Shown here in pieces: positions 54,278 to 64,000 of a DNA stretch of 64,000 nucleotides. The stretch is from Clonostachys chloroleuca (Eukaryota > Ascomycota > Sordariomycetes > Hypocreales > Bionectriaceae). Position numbers and translations under genes: made by a program. Below the pieces are notes generated by a model. That model was not told the DNA's origin, ran no database searches, and saw nothing but the letters and a program-made list of their open reading frames with translations. How positions within the stretch are numbered: the first letter of the stretch is position 1; each line of letters opens with the position of its first letter. Location of the stretch: the NCBI GenBank assembly GCA_037952775.1, contig JBANAY010000004.1, forward strand, positions 11,842,001-11,906,000, written 5' to 3'.

Positions 54278-54750
54278 TGTATTCGCGAGATGGTTTGGTC
54301 GACCCATAACTCACGAGCCCCGAAATTCCGTCGTAGAATGTTCCTAGGGCATCCGTAGTATAAGGATCAATGAGGAAGCTCCGTGGGATGATCCTATGGC
54401 CGCCCTACCACGTTCAATACGTTAATTTCCCCCCCGACGACGAAGAGCTTCCTACCTTCTTATCAAATCGGGATACTTGGCTTGATAATAAAGCTAGTTT
54501 CAATTTGTCTCATGTTTATTGAAAGAATTACTAATATCGATCATTCGATCTGGTGATGCTAGCCATGCGCCCCGGCGGGATCCATCGGAGTTTCCGAGAT
54601 GTTATTCTCGGAAGGACTTAAATAGACCTCCAAATCAATTCACTTCAGCCTTTACTGTCGTCCTATTCCACTTACCAGAATCAGAATCAGTCTGAATAAA
54701 ATTTTAGGAATATTTTACAACTGTCATTGAAAAGATCGTCATTGTCTGTA
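54278..54750. other. Intergenic, no gene seen
   Basis: About 470 bp between the actin paralogue and the MFS remnant. Nothing else is seen. Confidence 0.5.
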
Positions 54751-55921
54751 TACCATGTCCAGCGAAGCACTTCCAGTTCCAAAGATGGGCACTGCCAAAG
54801 AGTGAAAGCGAGGCTGAAGTCACAGTCATGAACGATGAAGTTCAAATAACAGATCGCGTACTTCAAGATGACGACATTGAGAAGCATACCGGCCAGAAAA
54901 ACAAACTTCTACATGCAGCCCCCAAACATATCGAGGAGATGCACACAACACTATCGATTGGGATGGACCTGAAGATCCGCAAAACCCTATGAATTGGTCT
55001 TCAACAAAAAAAATCACCAACATCGGTGTAATTTCAGTTCTTGCTTTTCTTTTCTCAGCGCCATCCCGGGTCTCTGGACTAACGTAGCATTATCTAGGCC
55101 GGTCTCGTTTTTCTTAGAAGTCTGTTACTACTCCAAGAGTCATATCCCTATACAATTTAAAAGAAGAAGACACAACGATTGCAAAAAGAGATCGGTGGCC
55201 GATCCCTTCGTTCCTCTCTTGATGGTGGCAAAGACCCAAAGAAGCAAGATGTTCATTTTGCTGCCGATTGTCACTTTACTCTCTCTTTACATGGCAACAT
55301 TCCTACGAGTTTTTGAAGGGACTTGCCGTCTTTTCCAAGAGCGGCGATGGGCTGGTGTACTTGGGGATTGGAGTGGGATTCCTTTTCGCCTTGGTTCTAA
55401 GCGCAGTGCTTTCTGACCGGCTTGTCAAACAGCGGACAAAAAGATATGGCGGAGAGCCAAAGCCCGAGTACAGACTACCGCTTTTGTTTGTAGGCGCGGC
55501 GCTTGCACCCATCGGCTTGTTCCTATACGGCTGGACTGCTACCAAGAATATCAATTGGAGTGTGCCAATCATCGGATCTGCATTTTTAGGAGCTGCATCA
55601 TTCACCATCATCGTAAGTCATTTACTGACTGCAAATAGAGCTCAACCCTACTGATTACTTCATTAGATGCCGTTATTGGCATATCTTGTGGATGCTTACA
55701 CCCCTTATGCCGCTTCAGCGACCGCAGCGGCTATTGTTTCCCGCTCTCTCCTGGGGGCACTGCTTCCTTTGGCAGAAAACAGTATGTACGACGCCCTCGG
55801 GGTTGGATGGGGCGCATCGCTTCTGGGTTTCATTGCGGTGGACTTTGCCCCAATACCTTTAGTCTGTTGGAAGTTTGGAGAGAGCATCCGAACCAGCGGC
55901 ATCTCTCAACGTCACCTCTAG
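54751..55921 (+). pseudogene. MFS (DHA1-type) transporter remnant
   Basis: Two recognisable pieces in different frames. At about 54950-55085 the typical N-terminal hydrophilic signature DWDGPEDPQNPMNWSSTKK leads into the first helix, then a stop. At about 55250-55921 the second half of a DHA1 transporter is present: LLPIVTLLSLYMA in one frame, then in another GDGLVYLGIGVGFLFALVLS, PEYRLPLLFVGAALAPIGLF and, after an intron-like gap near 55613-55667, MPLLAYLVDAYTPYAASATA. Helices 2-6 are missing, and at least one frameshift lies near 55270-55330. The original was probably a 12-helix exporter. It belongs to a stretch with other damaged genes. Confidence 0.75.
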
Positions 55922-56450
55922 CGCAGTTAGCCTTCCAAGAAAGTCCTGCAACTTGCGCGCGTGAGCTCTTATCTTTTCACCTATGTTGTTTTTGTGACAA
56001 TCGCACCGTATCCTAACTGACTCAAGGGGGCTCGCGGGTGTCATCTACTCAATGCAAGCCCTGTTAGCAATCTATTTTAAACTACCTCAGACTAGTTGCG
56101 GAGGACGTTAAAGGATTTTGGAATTCTAGCTCGAGTTCGATCTATTAAGGCAGATGGGCAAGCTTTTGGTCGTTTGTTTCATTCATATCACGTATCAACT
56201 TCGCTACATAGACAGGCCCAGCATAGTCCAATTGATCATTAGAAACCCAAGTTGAAGCAATGAATCTCGAGTAGTTCCTGGTAGGGACGTCGTCGTGGCT
56301 TATGTCATCACATCATCACCAGATTAAGTTCCGCGGATTTGACGGAAACTCCGATGGTTTTGTCGCTCTCCATCAACTAGCATGATTGCTGAACATTTGA
56401 GAGTCTTCTGTGTTTTTAATTGTTTAGTAAAACTTGAAAAATACAGAATG
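55922..56450. other. Intergenic, no gene seen
   Basis: About 530 bp between two pseudogenes. Nothing is recognised. Confidence 0.45.
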
Positions 56451-58537
56451 CCCAAAGAAAAATCTCAGCCGCCAAAATCTCGCCAAAAGCCAGTGTCCTG
56501 CACTTTTTGTAGGACAAGATAGCTACGATGTAGCAGAACAGCACCTTGCTCCAACTGTATTTCAAGGGGTATCACTTGCGATTTGGAACCTCCGCACCCG
56601 CAACCGGTTGTAATTTCCGAAACTTCTGGAAATTCGGAAATGATCGAGCGCCTTCATAGGCTTGAGAGTCTGTTGCTCGCTCAGAAGGAAGAGGTACAAG
56701 GAAGAAACGCCCAATGTCCTGAAAATTCAGAATCTCAGTATCAATCAACTTCGTCCTCGCAATACCAGGACATAGATATGGGTAGTGATGTTGCCCTTGA
56801 TAGAACTTACACAGGGAAAATTTATACGGTAAGTTTGTTCCTCATAGTAGGCAGCTCCTAGGTTGTGCTTTGAATTCCTTCACTTTCTTCTGGAGTAGAT
56901 CGCAATGTATAGCTTTTCAATGACTGCCATTTAGACCGTAGTACTAGGAGATTATATAGTTTTCAGGATCTGCCCGGTTCAGTAGGTAATCAAAGTATAG
57001 TTATATGTGTACTAGCCTGAATTGAGCTTAATTTGTAGCTCTGGGCTTTTAAGATGTATATGGCTACCCCAGCTCGACGAGGCTAATATCCTTCTGAAAA
57101 GCCTATTCGGGTTGCTCATTACTTTTTATGTGTGACCCATATTCCCATCTTCCATCTGTTCTTGAACGAGTCTACGCGAATTTGAGCCTACAACAGGAGG
57201 TACAGCCAGGACATACCATACTGGTCCTAAGTATTATCGCGGCGGCAACATATTCCTGGGCCCCAAGCGATGGCGTCAATGGTGTATTTTCTTCCCCGTC
57301 AGACGCTAACGAACAAGTCTCGCTTTGGATCACCGCGGCTGAAGATGTTCTGGAGGCGACCTCTCGGAAGACGTAAAATCTCTATTGAAGGGCCCAAGGA
57401 ATGATACTTATAGGATTTATTGCTGCCCATATCCACGGGTTACATAGATACCGGGTCCTGTTTGTCAACGCATTGGTGCTCGCTCGAGACTTGGGGCTTC
57501 ATCGCATTGACCATCCACTTAACTCTGGAAAGGCGAGCACATCACAAGCAGAGATTGAACGCAGGGTATGGTGGTATTTGTGTGCATCTGATTGGTAATT
57601 TTCATGTTTCAATTGCCAAAGCTAGGGTGCTAGCATATCTTGAAGGGCTATGGCGGCACGAGTGGGCGGAGTCGGCGAGGGTATTTATTCATGTCATCCA
57701 CGCCAGATGATCACGAAAAAGCCCCTCAACATCAATGACGAAGAGGTCTTGGATGGCATGAGCCTTCATGAGCGCCCCCTTTCGCTTCCAACCTCTATGT
57801 CATATACATTGCAGATGATACATCTAGCTGAACTATCTCGTAACATTGTCGATCGAAGTCCGCTCATGATGGCACCTTTCAAAATTATGGAAATTGCGAA
57901 AAAGGGCTCAGAAACCACTTCAAAGTTTGTTGACTCGCTGATACAAATTCTTCGAAAAAATAGACGTCAGCTTCCGATTCTATTCCAAGCGGACAGCAAG
58001 AACCTCTTGCATACAGTGGTGGCAAGGGTGAACGAGACCATCAAATATTTCCCTATGAAGAGACATCCTTTGACAATATTATACCTCCTGGATATGGTAT
58101 CTATGATAATCTCCGTTTCCCGGAAACTACTGAGGATCCTCTCAAGGTCAATAACAGCCCAAACCCTGTCGCAAGGTCCGGAGAACATCTTGACTTTACC
58201 CCAGAAGATATTTCATCATACTGGACTGATTTCACTTATAACTTTGAAGAAGGCGTTGAAATTGACCCTAAATATTTTAATTGGGACAGTATTTTCGTGG
58301 AATTGGATTCTTCGTTTATTTAAGATTAACCTTAAATGCTACATATTGCTAGAATATAGAGAGCATGCGGATTTCGATGATCGAAATTCCCGGTCGCCCT
58401 TGGATATGCTACGTCGTCATAAATTGGTGACTAGACGCTCCCATTTCAGGCTAGGCTATGGCGACATGCAGAAACTTGATGAAATGAATTCGGGGTTTGA
58501 GAGGATGACGGTCCCATCAAAAGAAACATCCTATTAG
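56451..58537 (+). pseudogene. Zn2Cys6 transcription factor remnant
   Basis: The zinc cluster is legible (PVSCTFCRTR, then LRCSRTAPCSNCISRGITCDL) but carries an in-frame TAG at 56520-56522 where a basic residue is expected between the two halves. A linker follows (SEMIERLHRLESLLLAQKEE, a likely dimerisation coiled coil). Later pieces of the fungal_trans domain appear in different frames: QQEVQPGHTILVLSIIAAAT, HRYRVLFVNALVLARDLGLH, EIERRVWWYLCASDW and ITKKPLNINDEEVLDG. Frameshifts occur near 57376-57400, 57595 and about 57700, more than plausible introns can explain. The 3' third reads as low-complexity hydrophobic sequence. Probably once the regulator of a local gene cluster. Confidence 0.8.
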
Positions 58538-58551
58538 TTTTTATCTGCTCA

Positions 58552-59672
58552 CTAAAAGGAAGAAATAGGAGTTCCAAGGCCTCTCTCCTTAGCTACTCGA
58601 AGAATCTCCTCGGCAGATGTCAAATCAGTGGTGCTGATACCAATACCCTTGAGTACGACGAAACCCTCGGCTAGCCACTTATCAAGACGTTTCCTCTGCG
58701 ACTCTTCCAGATCCCCATTACCTCGCAGCCAATCGATCACCTGCCCTACGTTGAGCAACTCATCCGTAGTAAGATCGCTATTCACCAACTCCCCAGATTT
58801 GAGAGTCGCTTCATGAACATCATCCGAGAGCACAACACTACCCTTTCCACCAGTCGGGTTGAAACTAGGCTCTGTCTCAACAGCTTTGCGTAAAACATCG
58901 GGGCCGATCTCAGTCATATCAGGGGTCCAAGAACCAATAGCTGAAATATAAGGGAGTCTCTTTCGCTCCTTGTAGAAAATAGTGTCTACCTTGAATAGTG
59001 GTGTAGTGGTCGGAAGAGTACAGAAGATCGCATCTGCCTCTGTGAGCAGCAATCGGAACTTCTCATCGGAGTCGGCCAAAGATGAATCAAATACAGCCAA
59101 CTTTGCGGTAGACTTCCAATATTTATCATTATCCGCTTTCACGGTTTGTAGTAATTCTTGCGCACGATCCTGGGAGCGGTTACAAATTGTAATACATTTT
59201 ATTTCGTCACCCCTCAGAGCTAACGCGAGACGAGTATGCCAAAGGGCCTGCTTCCCGGCACCAAGAACAACGATGTGTTCTGTATGCTTCCTCCAGTACC
59301 AGGGAATTAAGGCGCTGAGAGAGGTTCGGAAGCCAGTGATTTCGGCTGCGTTGAAAATAGCCGACGGCACACCGTTTTCGTCGGAGAGAGTGATGATACC
59401 TCCGAGAGGGAGCTTTTCGCCGGGCCTTGGAGGAGGTGTGGTCACGATTTTGACTCCAACACTTTTGGGTCCAGTAAACGGCCTGAAGAGTGTCTTCCCC
59501 CTTCTGGACGAACGACCGTATTTGGCTGAGGCTGCAAGGACCCCTCCGCGCCTAGGATAAATTCCCTGATCGTTGTCTCAAATGCATGTTTGAACTTGAG
59601 GATATCATCCTTAGATAAACTGAGGAAGATATTTGTGATAGTATTGTTATCAAGTACAAGAAAGCCAGGCAT
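58552..59672 (-). CDS. Ornithine cyclodeaminase/mu-crystallin family protein with a one-base frameshift
   Basis: NAD(P)-dependent family that includes ornithine cyclodeaminase (ornithine to proline), ketimine reductases and amino-acid dehydrogenases of secondary metabolism. ATG 59672 opens MPGFLVLDNNTITNIFLSLS, and the frame runs to VVRPEG. After a run of five C on the + strand (59497-59501), homology continues in another frame: KTLFRPFTGPKSVGVKIVTT, then PLGGIITLSDENGVPSAIFN, the NAD-binding VVLGAGKQALWHTRLALALR and ICNRSQDRAQELL. It ends at 58552 with GLGTPISSF. One more base in the run would restore continuity over about 373 residues, a little above typical length. The enzyme core is otherwise undamaged, so an assembly indel is a real alternative to gene decay. 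Confidence 0.8.
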
Positions 59673-60456
59673 TTCTGTTGTCGTTGGGCGGGGTAGGGTG
59701 AGGGGATTATGGTGGCGATGAGGTAAGGAAGATGATGTGGGAATCACGAGTTTATCAAGCCTCGGGAGGCATTCCGGTCGGGGGCTTCTGTTAATTTTAG
59801 CCTCTCGCGTGACTCATCAACAGGCATATTTCGTAGATATAAAGATAAGCAAATGCGTGTTCTTCCTTTTTTTTTATCTCCTCTTGAGATGTAGGCTAGG
59901 AGGTGTTCGGTCATCGAAGCGAAGGGAAAACGCGCCAGTTCGGGGTAGCCTTCCTCATATAGCATTGCTAAACCATTGCTCGTTTAGGGGATGACTTGCC
60001 CCTTTTGCATTTGAGCAACCGAAGATTCATTAACTACTGAGCCAGGCGTGAACTTGGCGTTGTGTTTCGGCTACATGATATTAGCACAAGAAACTAGAGT
60101 TGAAGGCCCTGGCATGGGACCATGCTATCTCTGGCATTCTCTCCAATTTGCTTCAAGGTCCTACGTATCTCATTAGAGCATCCGTGGACTGGATCAACCC
60201 CTAGCTCTAGTTAGACGCCGCCTGCCGTGACGCGATGCAGACCTTACTTTTAGTGAGTACATTGATACTACGAACGTCTGGTCTCGGTGCCGACCCCGGA
60301 TCGTTCCCCGTTCTACGGAGTAGGGGGCACCAGATTGTGAAGTTGCTGGACAAGGGTTTCGAATATCTCCACCTTCTCGGTACATTCTCCCTTTTCCCAC
60401 AATGCCCATGCCGTTTTCTTTTTTCTTGACCCATGCATGGCATGACGAAGCGTGTG
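59673..60456. other. Intergenic, no gene seen
   Basis: About 780 bp between the cyclodeaminase start and the HeLo gene 3' end. No gene is recognised. Confidence 0.5.
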
Positions 60457-60813
60457 TCAGTCCCCTTCTAATGAGCTGTCGTCGTCAAAGTCCACGCCCC
60501 GAGCACGATGGGAGGCTACATTGGCGCGATTACAAATCGCCTCAACAATGACATGTAACAACTTGGCTACTGCATCTGAAAGGACTTTATGATCCAAAGC
60601 TGGGTGATGGGTGTGCCTCAGTTGGCCCCGTGCGATACACACGCCTAGACCCCATCGCTCGAAGCGAGCTTTGGTGGCATTAAATCGCGTATCTAGGACG
60701 CGAGAGTCATATTCGAAAGTCCAGTAAGATTGCAGTTTATTGAGGGCCTCGAGACAAGAGTTGAAAAGTCCGGCGAGTCCGACAACTTCGATGACCAGAC
60801 CGGCGGTCTCCAT
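60457..60813 (-). CDS. Short HeLo-domain (prion-inhibition and propagation) protein, truncated
   Basis: HeLo domains are the N-terminal cell-death domains of HET-S and some fungal NLR proteins. From ATG 60813 the sequence METAGLVIEVVGLAGLFNSC opens the domain, with the hydrophobic first helix, followed by LEALNKLQSYWTFEYDSRVL and KARFERWGLGVCIARGQL. The match continues for about 100 residues, then ends VDFDDDSSLEGD with a stop, about half the normal HeLo length; no prion-forming tail, NACHT or other partner domain follows. An upstream in-frame ATG at 60954 would add 47 unlike residues. It may be a degraded gene or a free-standing short form. It is divergent from a HET-domain gene 770 bp away. 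Confidence 0.7.
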   Translation of the reverse strand: METAGLVIEVVGLAGLFNSCLEALNKLQSYWTFEYDSRVLDTRFNATKARFERWGLGVCIARGQLRHTHHPALDHKVLSDAVAKLLHVIVEAICNRANVASHRARGVDFDDDSSLEGD

Positions 60814-61652
60814 GACGGGTTGCAGTGAGTGTGGCAGCAGCATTTGACCTGGACAAGGGAACTCGGCCCGGCGGGGCTTGAGTTGGGTCTCAATTCTTGG
60901 TAGCGTGGCCAAACATCGATCAAGATGCCAAGATTTTGGAGTGGATAGGTACATCAAATACTTGGCGGGCCTAATTTTGCCGAACCCCTACCTACCGCCA
61001 AGTAAAGCAGGTTGTTACCTTGATTCAGGCCTACGGTATGTGCAATCTTAATATGATTGCCTTAACTAGGTGTTAAACTTCTAAGATCTACCTTCATTGT
61101 AAAGGATGTAGTAGCATGGACTGAATTATTATTCGGGAGCCTACTATGGCCCACTTAGCGGTCGCCTTTCGGGTCTTGATCGTTCTTCGAACCGCTTTGG
61201 TGAGGCGTGGAAGGCCATCGTGACTTGATATTATAGCGTTACTGGCAAGGCGACCGGTAAGGCGACCGGTAAGGCGATCTGCCTATGTCCCGCTGTGCCA
61301 TTGCGGCGCTAGTAGTAACAATCGTACAAGTATGCACTTCTACTCTTTCGCGGATTCCTACCACTTGCTGCTTCTTCACACTACATTCCTGTTCAAACGC
61401 CGAGGACATAAGAAGGAGCATTCCTTATCAACTGTGGTAGTACAGCTTTGGTGCATTCATAACGCGCGCTCCAACCATGTGAGCCACCCGATTCAGGCAT
61501 TTCCTTACTCCCTTGAGCTTGAACCTAACAAATAAAGGAAAACAACGTCGTTCACCAGTCCCGCCCCGGAGACTGATAAATTGGCCGACAGTCAAGACTC
61601 CATTGTGCCACAACTCCTCAATGTTCAGGAGTACAGGGAAGAGATCCCAAAA
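60814..61652. other. Divergent intergenic region between HeLo and HET genes
   Basis: No further gene is seen. A short tandem repeat of AAGGCGACCGGT (two full copies and a part of a third) lies at 61247-61276. Confidence 0.5.
61247..61276. repeat. 12-bp tandem repeat, about 2.5 copies
   Basis: AAGGCGACCGGT at 61247-61258 and 61259-61270, then AAGGCG at 61271-61276. A simple local duplication. Confidence 0.8.
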
Positions 61653-63475
61653 ATGTGGAAGTATATCAGACATTTAGAGGTGCTTTGCCCGCCGTCTGAT
61701 GCTGGGTTGCGCTTAGATTGGTCACCACCAAGGGTGCCGCTCAAACGCCACTGGATCAATGCTCGGAAGGAGAAGCGATTTGTTGCTTTGTCGTATACCT
61801 GGAAGGAATCCAAGCACGAGCACAAGACTCACGAACGATACGCAGTCCAGGCCCGGGATAAAACAAGATACTTCCCATGCAAGGTTCGAGACTGTGTCTT
61901 TGAACGTATCCTTAAGTATATGCGCGTTCACGACATATTCTATTTATGGATCGATCGATACTGCATCGCGCAAAAGGCTTGCGGGGTCCACCATTGCAAA
62001 CATAAAAAGTGCGCTACAAAACGCAATGCTCTTCACACCTCAGACCTCGTCTACGGCAATTCTGAATTCCCTGTTGCCTTGCTTGGCAGGCAAATGAAGC
62101 AAGAACAAGAATTGCGGCTTTTGGCGAAGATCATGAGAGGACGGCTTGCGGTTGGCAGGATCGACGGCACCCGACTTTCCAGGAAGACTCGGAAAAAGGT
62201 ACGAGGTGCTCTGACCTTACTGGATAATATCACTAGTGACAGGTGGTGGACGAGAGCTTGGACGTTCCAGGAGAACTACCGTAGTAGCACAAAAATGACA
62301 TTGCTGATCCATCACCCGTCAAATTTGGAAAGTACTAAGGGGGAGTTTGCGGACGTGTTCGGGTACGTCCCTGGCGAATTGAGCATCCAGTCAACGAGCT
62401 TCTTTAAGCACACGACCCTGCTTTGCCAAGCAGCCCTTGCTGCGGGACTGGAGAGTGATATGGTACATCGCATTCTTCATGCGGCTGGGAGGTACTCGAT
62501 GCTCTTGCATGAATCAGAATCGATGACGTCCAGGATTATCGCCGACCTCCAATTCAAGGAGGTGACTGTGGAGTCTGATATCCTCGCCATTATCGCAAAC
62601 TGTTGCACATATCCTGTGCGGCTGGATGTGAAGTCGCTTGACAAGGAAGATCTTTCCGTCAATATCCTTGCTTTGCGTCTTCTCAATGGAGAGGTTTTCA
62701 ACAACGGCCGCGGCCGAAACCAAGATTTGACGCAGCCGAAACCCACGACGGAAAGCTTTTTCTTTCCGCAATTTGAGGCTCCCCCAAAGCATCGTAGACT
62801 CACGTACAACAAGCATTGTCGATTCGATGCTGTTTACCTTACAAGTGCAGGGGTCAAAACTACCGGACATTTGTGGAAGCTAGGGAAGTTGATACGTACG
62901 GACGAGCTGCTCCCTGATCCACTGCGTTTGAAGCCTTCGGAACCGACATTAGTCACGCGAGACCGTCTAAAGCAGCTGGTGAATGAATGTGCTGGAGGAC
63001 AACGATGCCCAATTTCTCGCAAAAAAAAATCGACCATTTCATCCGTTATAATGACTGGAACTTGCCTCTTAGACCGCTTACAACATCCAAATTCTCACAC
63101 CGCTGGGTATTAACAATGATTCAGGAAGTGATTGCTGCAATGAAAGATGGCAAAGTCCTTAGACTGGGGCGTTTGTACGACTCTCCTACCAATGCAACTC
63201 CTCAAATTTCTGCCCTATTTATCTGCAATCATGATGACCATCGGGAACCGTTCGGCCCATCGGATTACGTTTTTACCAGTTTACGTCCCAAGACCGTGGA
63301 TGACAAGCAAAGGAACTACAATGACTTGGACCGGCATGTCTCTATTCAAGTGGAAGTAGCAGGCCCCGCCGACCCGTTGCCTCGACTGTATTTCAAGCAG
63401 TGGATGCCAGGATCGTGTTTCTTCTCGGGATGTCCCAGGAGGAAGGTGGTGTTTCCTTGGCCAGATATATTATGA
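61653..63475 (+). CDS. HET-domain (heterokaryon incompatibility) protein with a poly-A frameshift
   Basis: HET domains trigger cell death on recognition of non-self; many copies have no known partner. The open frame runs back to 61581 but without ATG; ATG 61653 is the first, or a 5' exon is missing. Core motifs are RFVALSYTWKES, YLWIDRYCIAQ and SDRWWTRAWTFQE. The frame changes at A9 (63021-63029): SRKKK is followed in another frame by IDHFIRYNDWNLPLRP, MIQEVIAAMKDGKVLRLG and the family's usual end KQWMPGSCFFSGC and VVFPWPDIL. One base difference in the run explains the break; without it the protein stops at 63113. The second motif has Arg-Tyr where most HET proteins have Ala-Leu. It lies head-to-head with the HeLo gene. 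Confidence 0.82.
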
Positions 63476-64000
63476 ATACAGCTCTACATTTGAGTAGGGT
63501 GTGTTGCATTATTTGCTCCCTTTACCTGCAGTCACGCGTGTAGTAGATTTTGTTGTAGTAACAAGTGTTTATGTGTTAGCCTCTGGTGCCTCTGGGTCAT
63601 GCGTGGCCGCCCTTTAAATACCCGTCAACGGCTTGTTACTAGACACGCCGAAATGTGCTGGGATACGGCGGAACTAAACCTCTTGGTCTTCTCACGGAGG
63701 CCATAAAGTGTCTGAACAATCTCCGTCAGGATTTATTGACCGGAGGGAGCTCTGACATTTCATATGGCCTGGATGGCGGCTTGGTCTCAGAGAAGATGAC
63801 ATCTGCCTAGCCCCTACTCTGCGGAAATGTACACCGTAGGTTTGGCAGCAAGGACAACGGCTTACCAAACTATCAGTCCGGGTTCGCGCTGAGCCTTTCA
63901 CGCAAGTCTCGATACGGTTCGTACACTGAGGGGCTCATCGGCTCGACACCCGGGTCATGTCCTATCCAGTATGCCAACTCTAGCACAGGGCCTTCGTTCG
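63476..64000. other. Window end, no gene seen
   Basis: About 525 bp after the HET gene. No recognisable gene or repeat is present. Confidence 0.45.

Noticed and set aside
57650..58537. Reading 57650-58537 as an independent 295-residue gene
   Set aside because: Its first third continues the transcription-factor domain broken upstream and the rest is low-complexity; it fits better as the tail of the pseudogene.

Overview
The window is nuclear DNA of a filamentous ascomycete (Pezizomycotina). The evidence is short (about 45-125 bp) GT-AG introns with CTAAC/CTAAT branch sites, Zn2Cys6 regulators, a HET-domain gene and a HeLo-domain gene, a mitochondrial ClpP, and wide intergenic spaces. I cannot name the genus. 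Gene models were built by eye by joining reading frames at splice sites. For most spliced genes the exon lengths sum to a multiple of three and give continuous family homology.

Layout: (1) 1-7.9 kb holds primary metabolism: a partial succinyl-CoA:3-ketoacid CoA transferase divergent from a 3-ketoacyl-CoA thiolase, a T5orf172/GIY-YIG protein, a small unknown protein and a Mn/Fe superoxide dismutase. (2) 9-12.4 kb is a secreted Ser/Thr-rich protein with 13 tandem 22-residue repeats. (3) 12.5-17.3 kb is a divergent Dal5/Soa1-type MFS permease and TauD-type 2-oxoglutarate dioxygenase, probably a sulfonate uptake-and-cleavage pair. (4) 17.6-29.2 kb holds a DUF89 phosphatase, a secreted GH78 alpha-L-rhamnosidase, an unidentified probable mitochondrial protein divergent from mitochondrial ClpP, and methionine aminopeptidase 2. 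(5) 31-39.6 kb is the most unusual part. An intronless 1148-residue fusion protein carries, in order, a SAM methyltransferase, a BBE-type FAD oxidoreductase, an animal-phosphomevalonate-kinase-like P-loop kinase and an APRT-like phosphoribosyltransferase. It is transcribed divergently from a GTP cyclohydrolase I gene, which is followed by an acyl-CoA thioesterase. A seven-helix-type membrane protein gene converges on it. This reads as a candidate pathway for a pterin- or purine-derived metabolite. (6) 39.9-52.1 kb holds an F-box protein, a Zn2Cys6 regulator and a 14-helix MFS exporter, separated by long gene-poor stretches. (7) 52.7-59.7 kb is a decaying block: a divergent actin paralogue, an MFS remnant, a Zn2Cys6 regulator remnant with a stop codon inside its zinc cluster, and an ornithine-cyclodeaminase-like gene with a homopolymer frameshift. 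(8) 60.4-63.5 kb is a divergent pair of incompatibility-type genes: a short HeLo-domain protein and a HET-domain protein with a poly-A frameshift.

Three single-site indel frameshifts (CoA transferase, ornithine cyclodeaminase, HET) may be assembly errors or real lesions; reads or RNA would decide.
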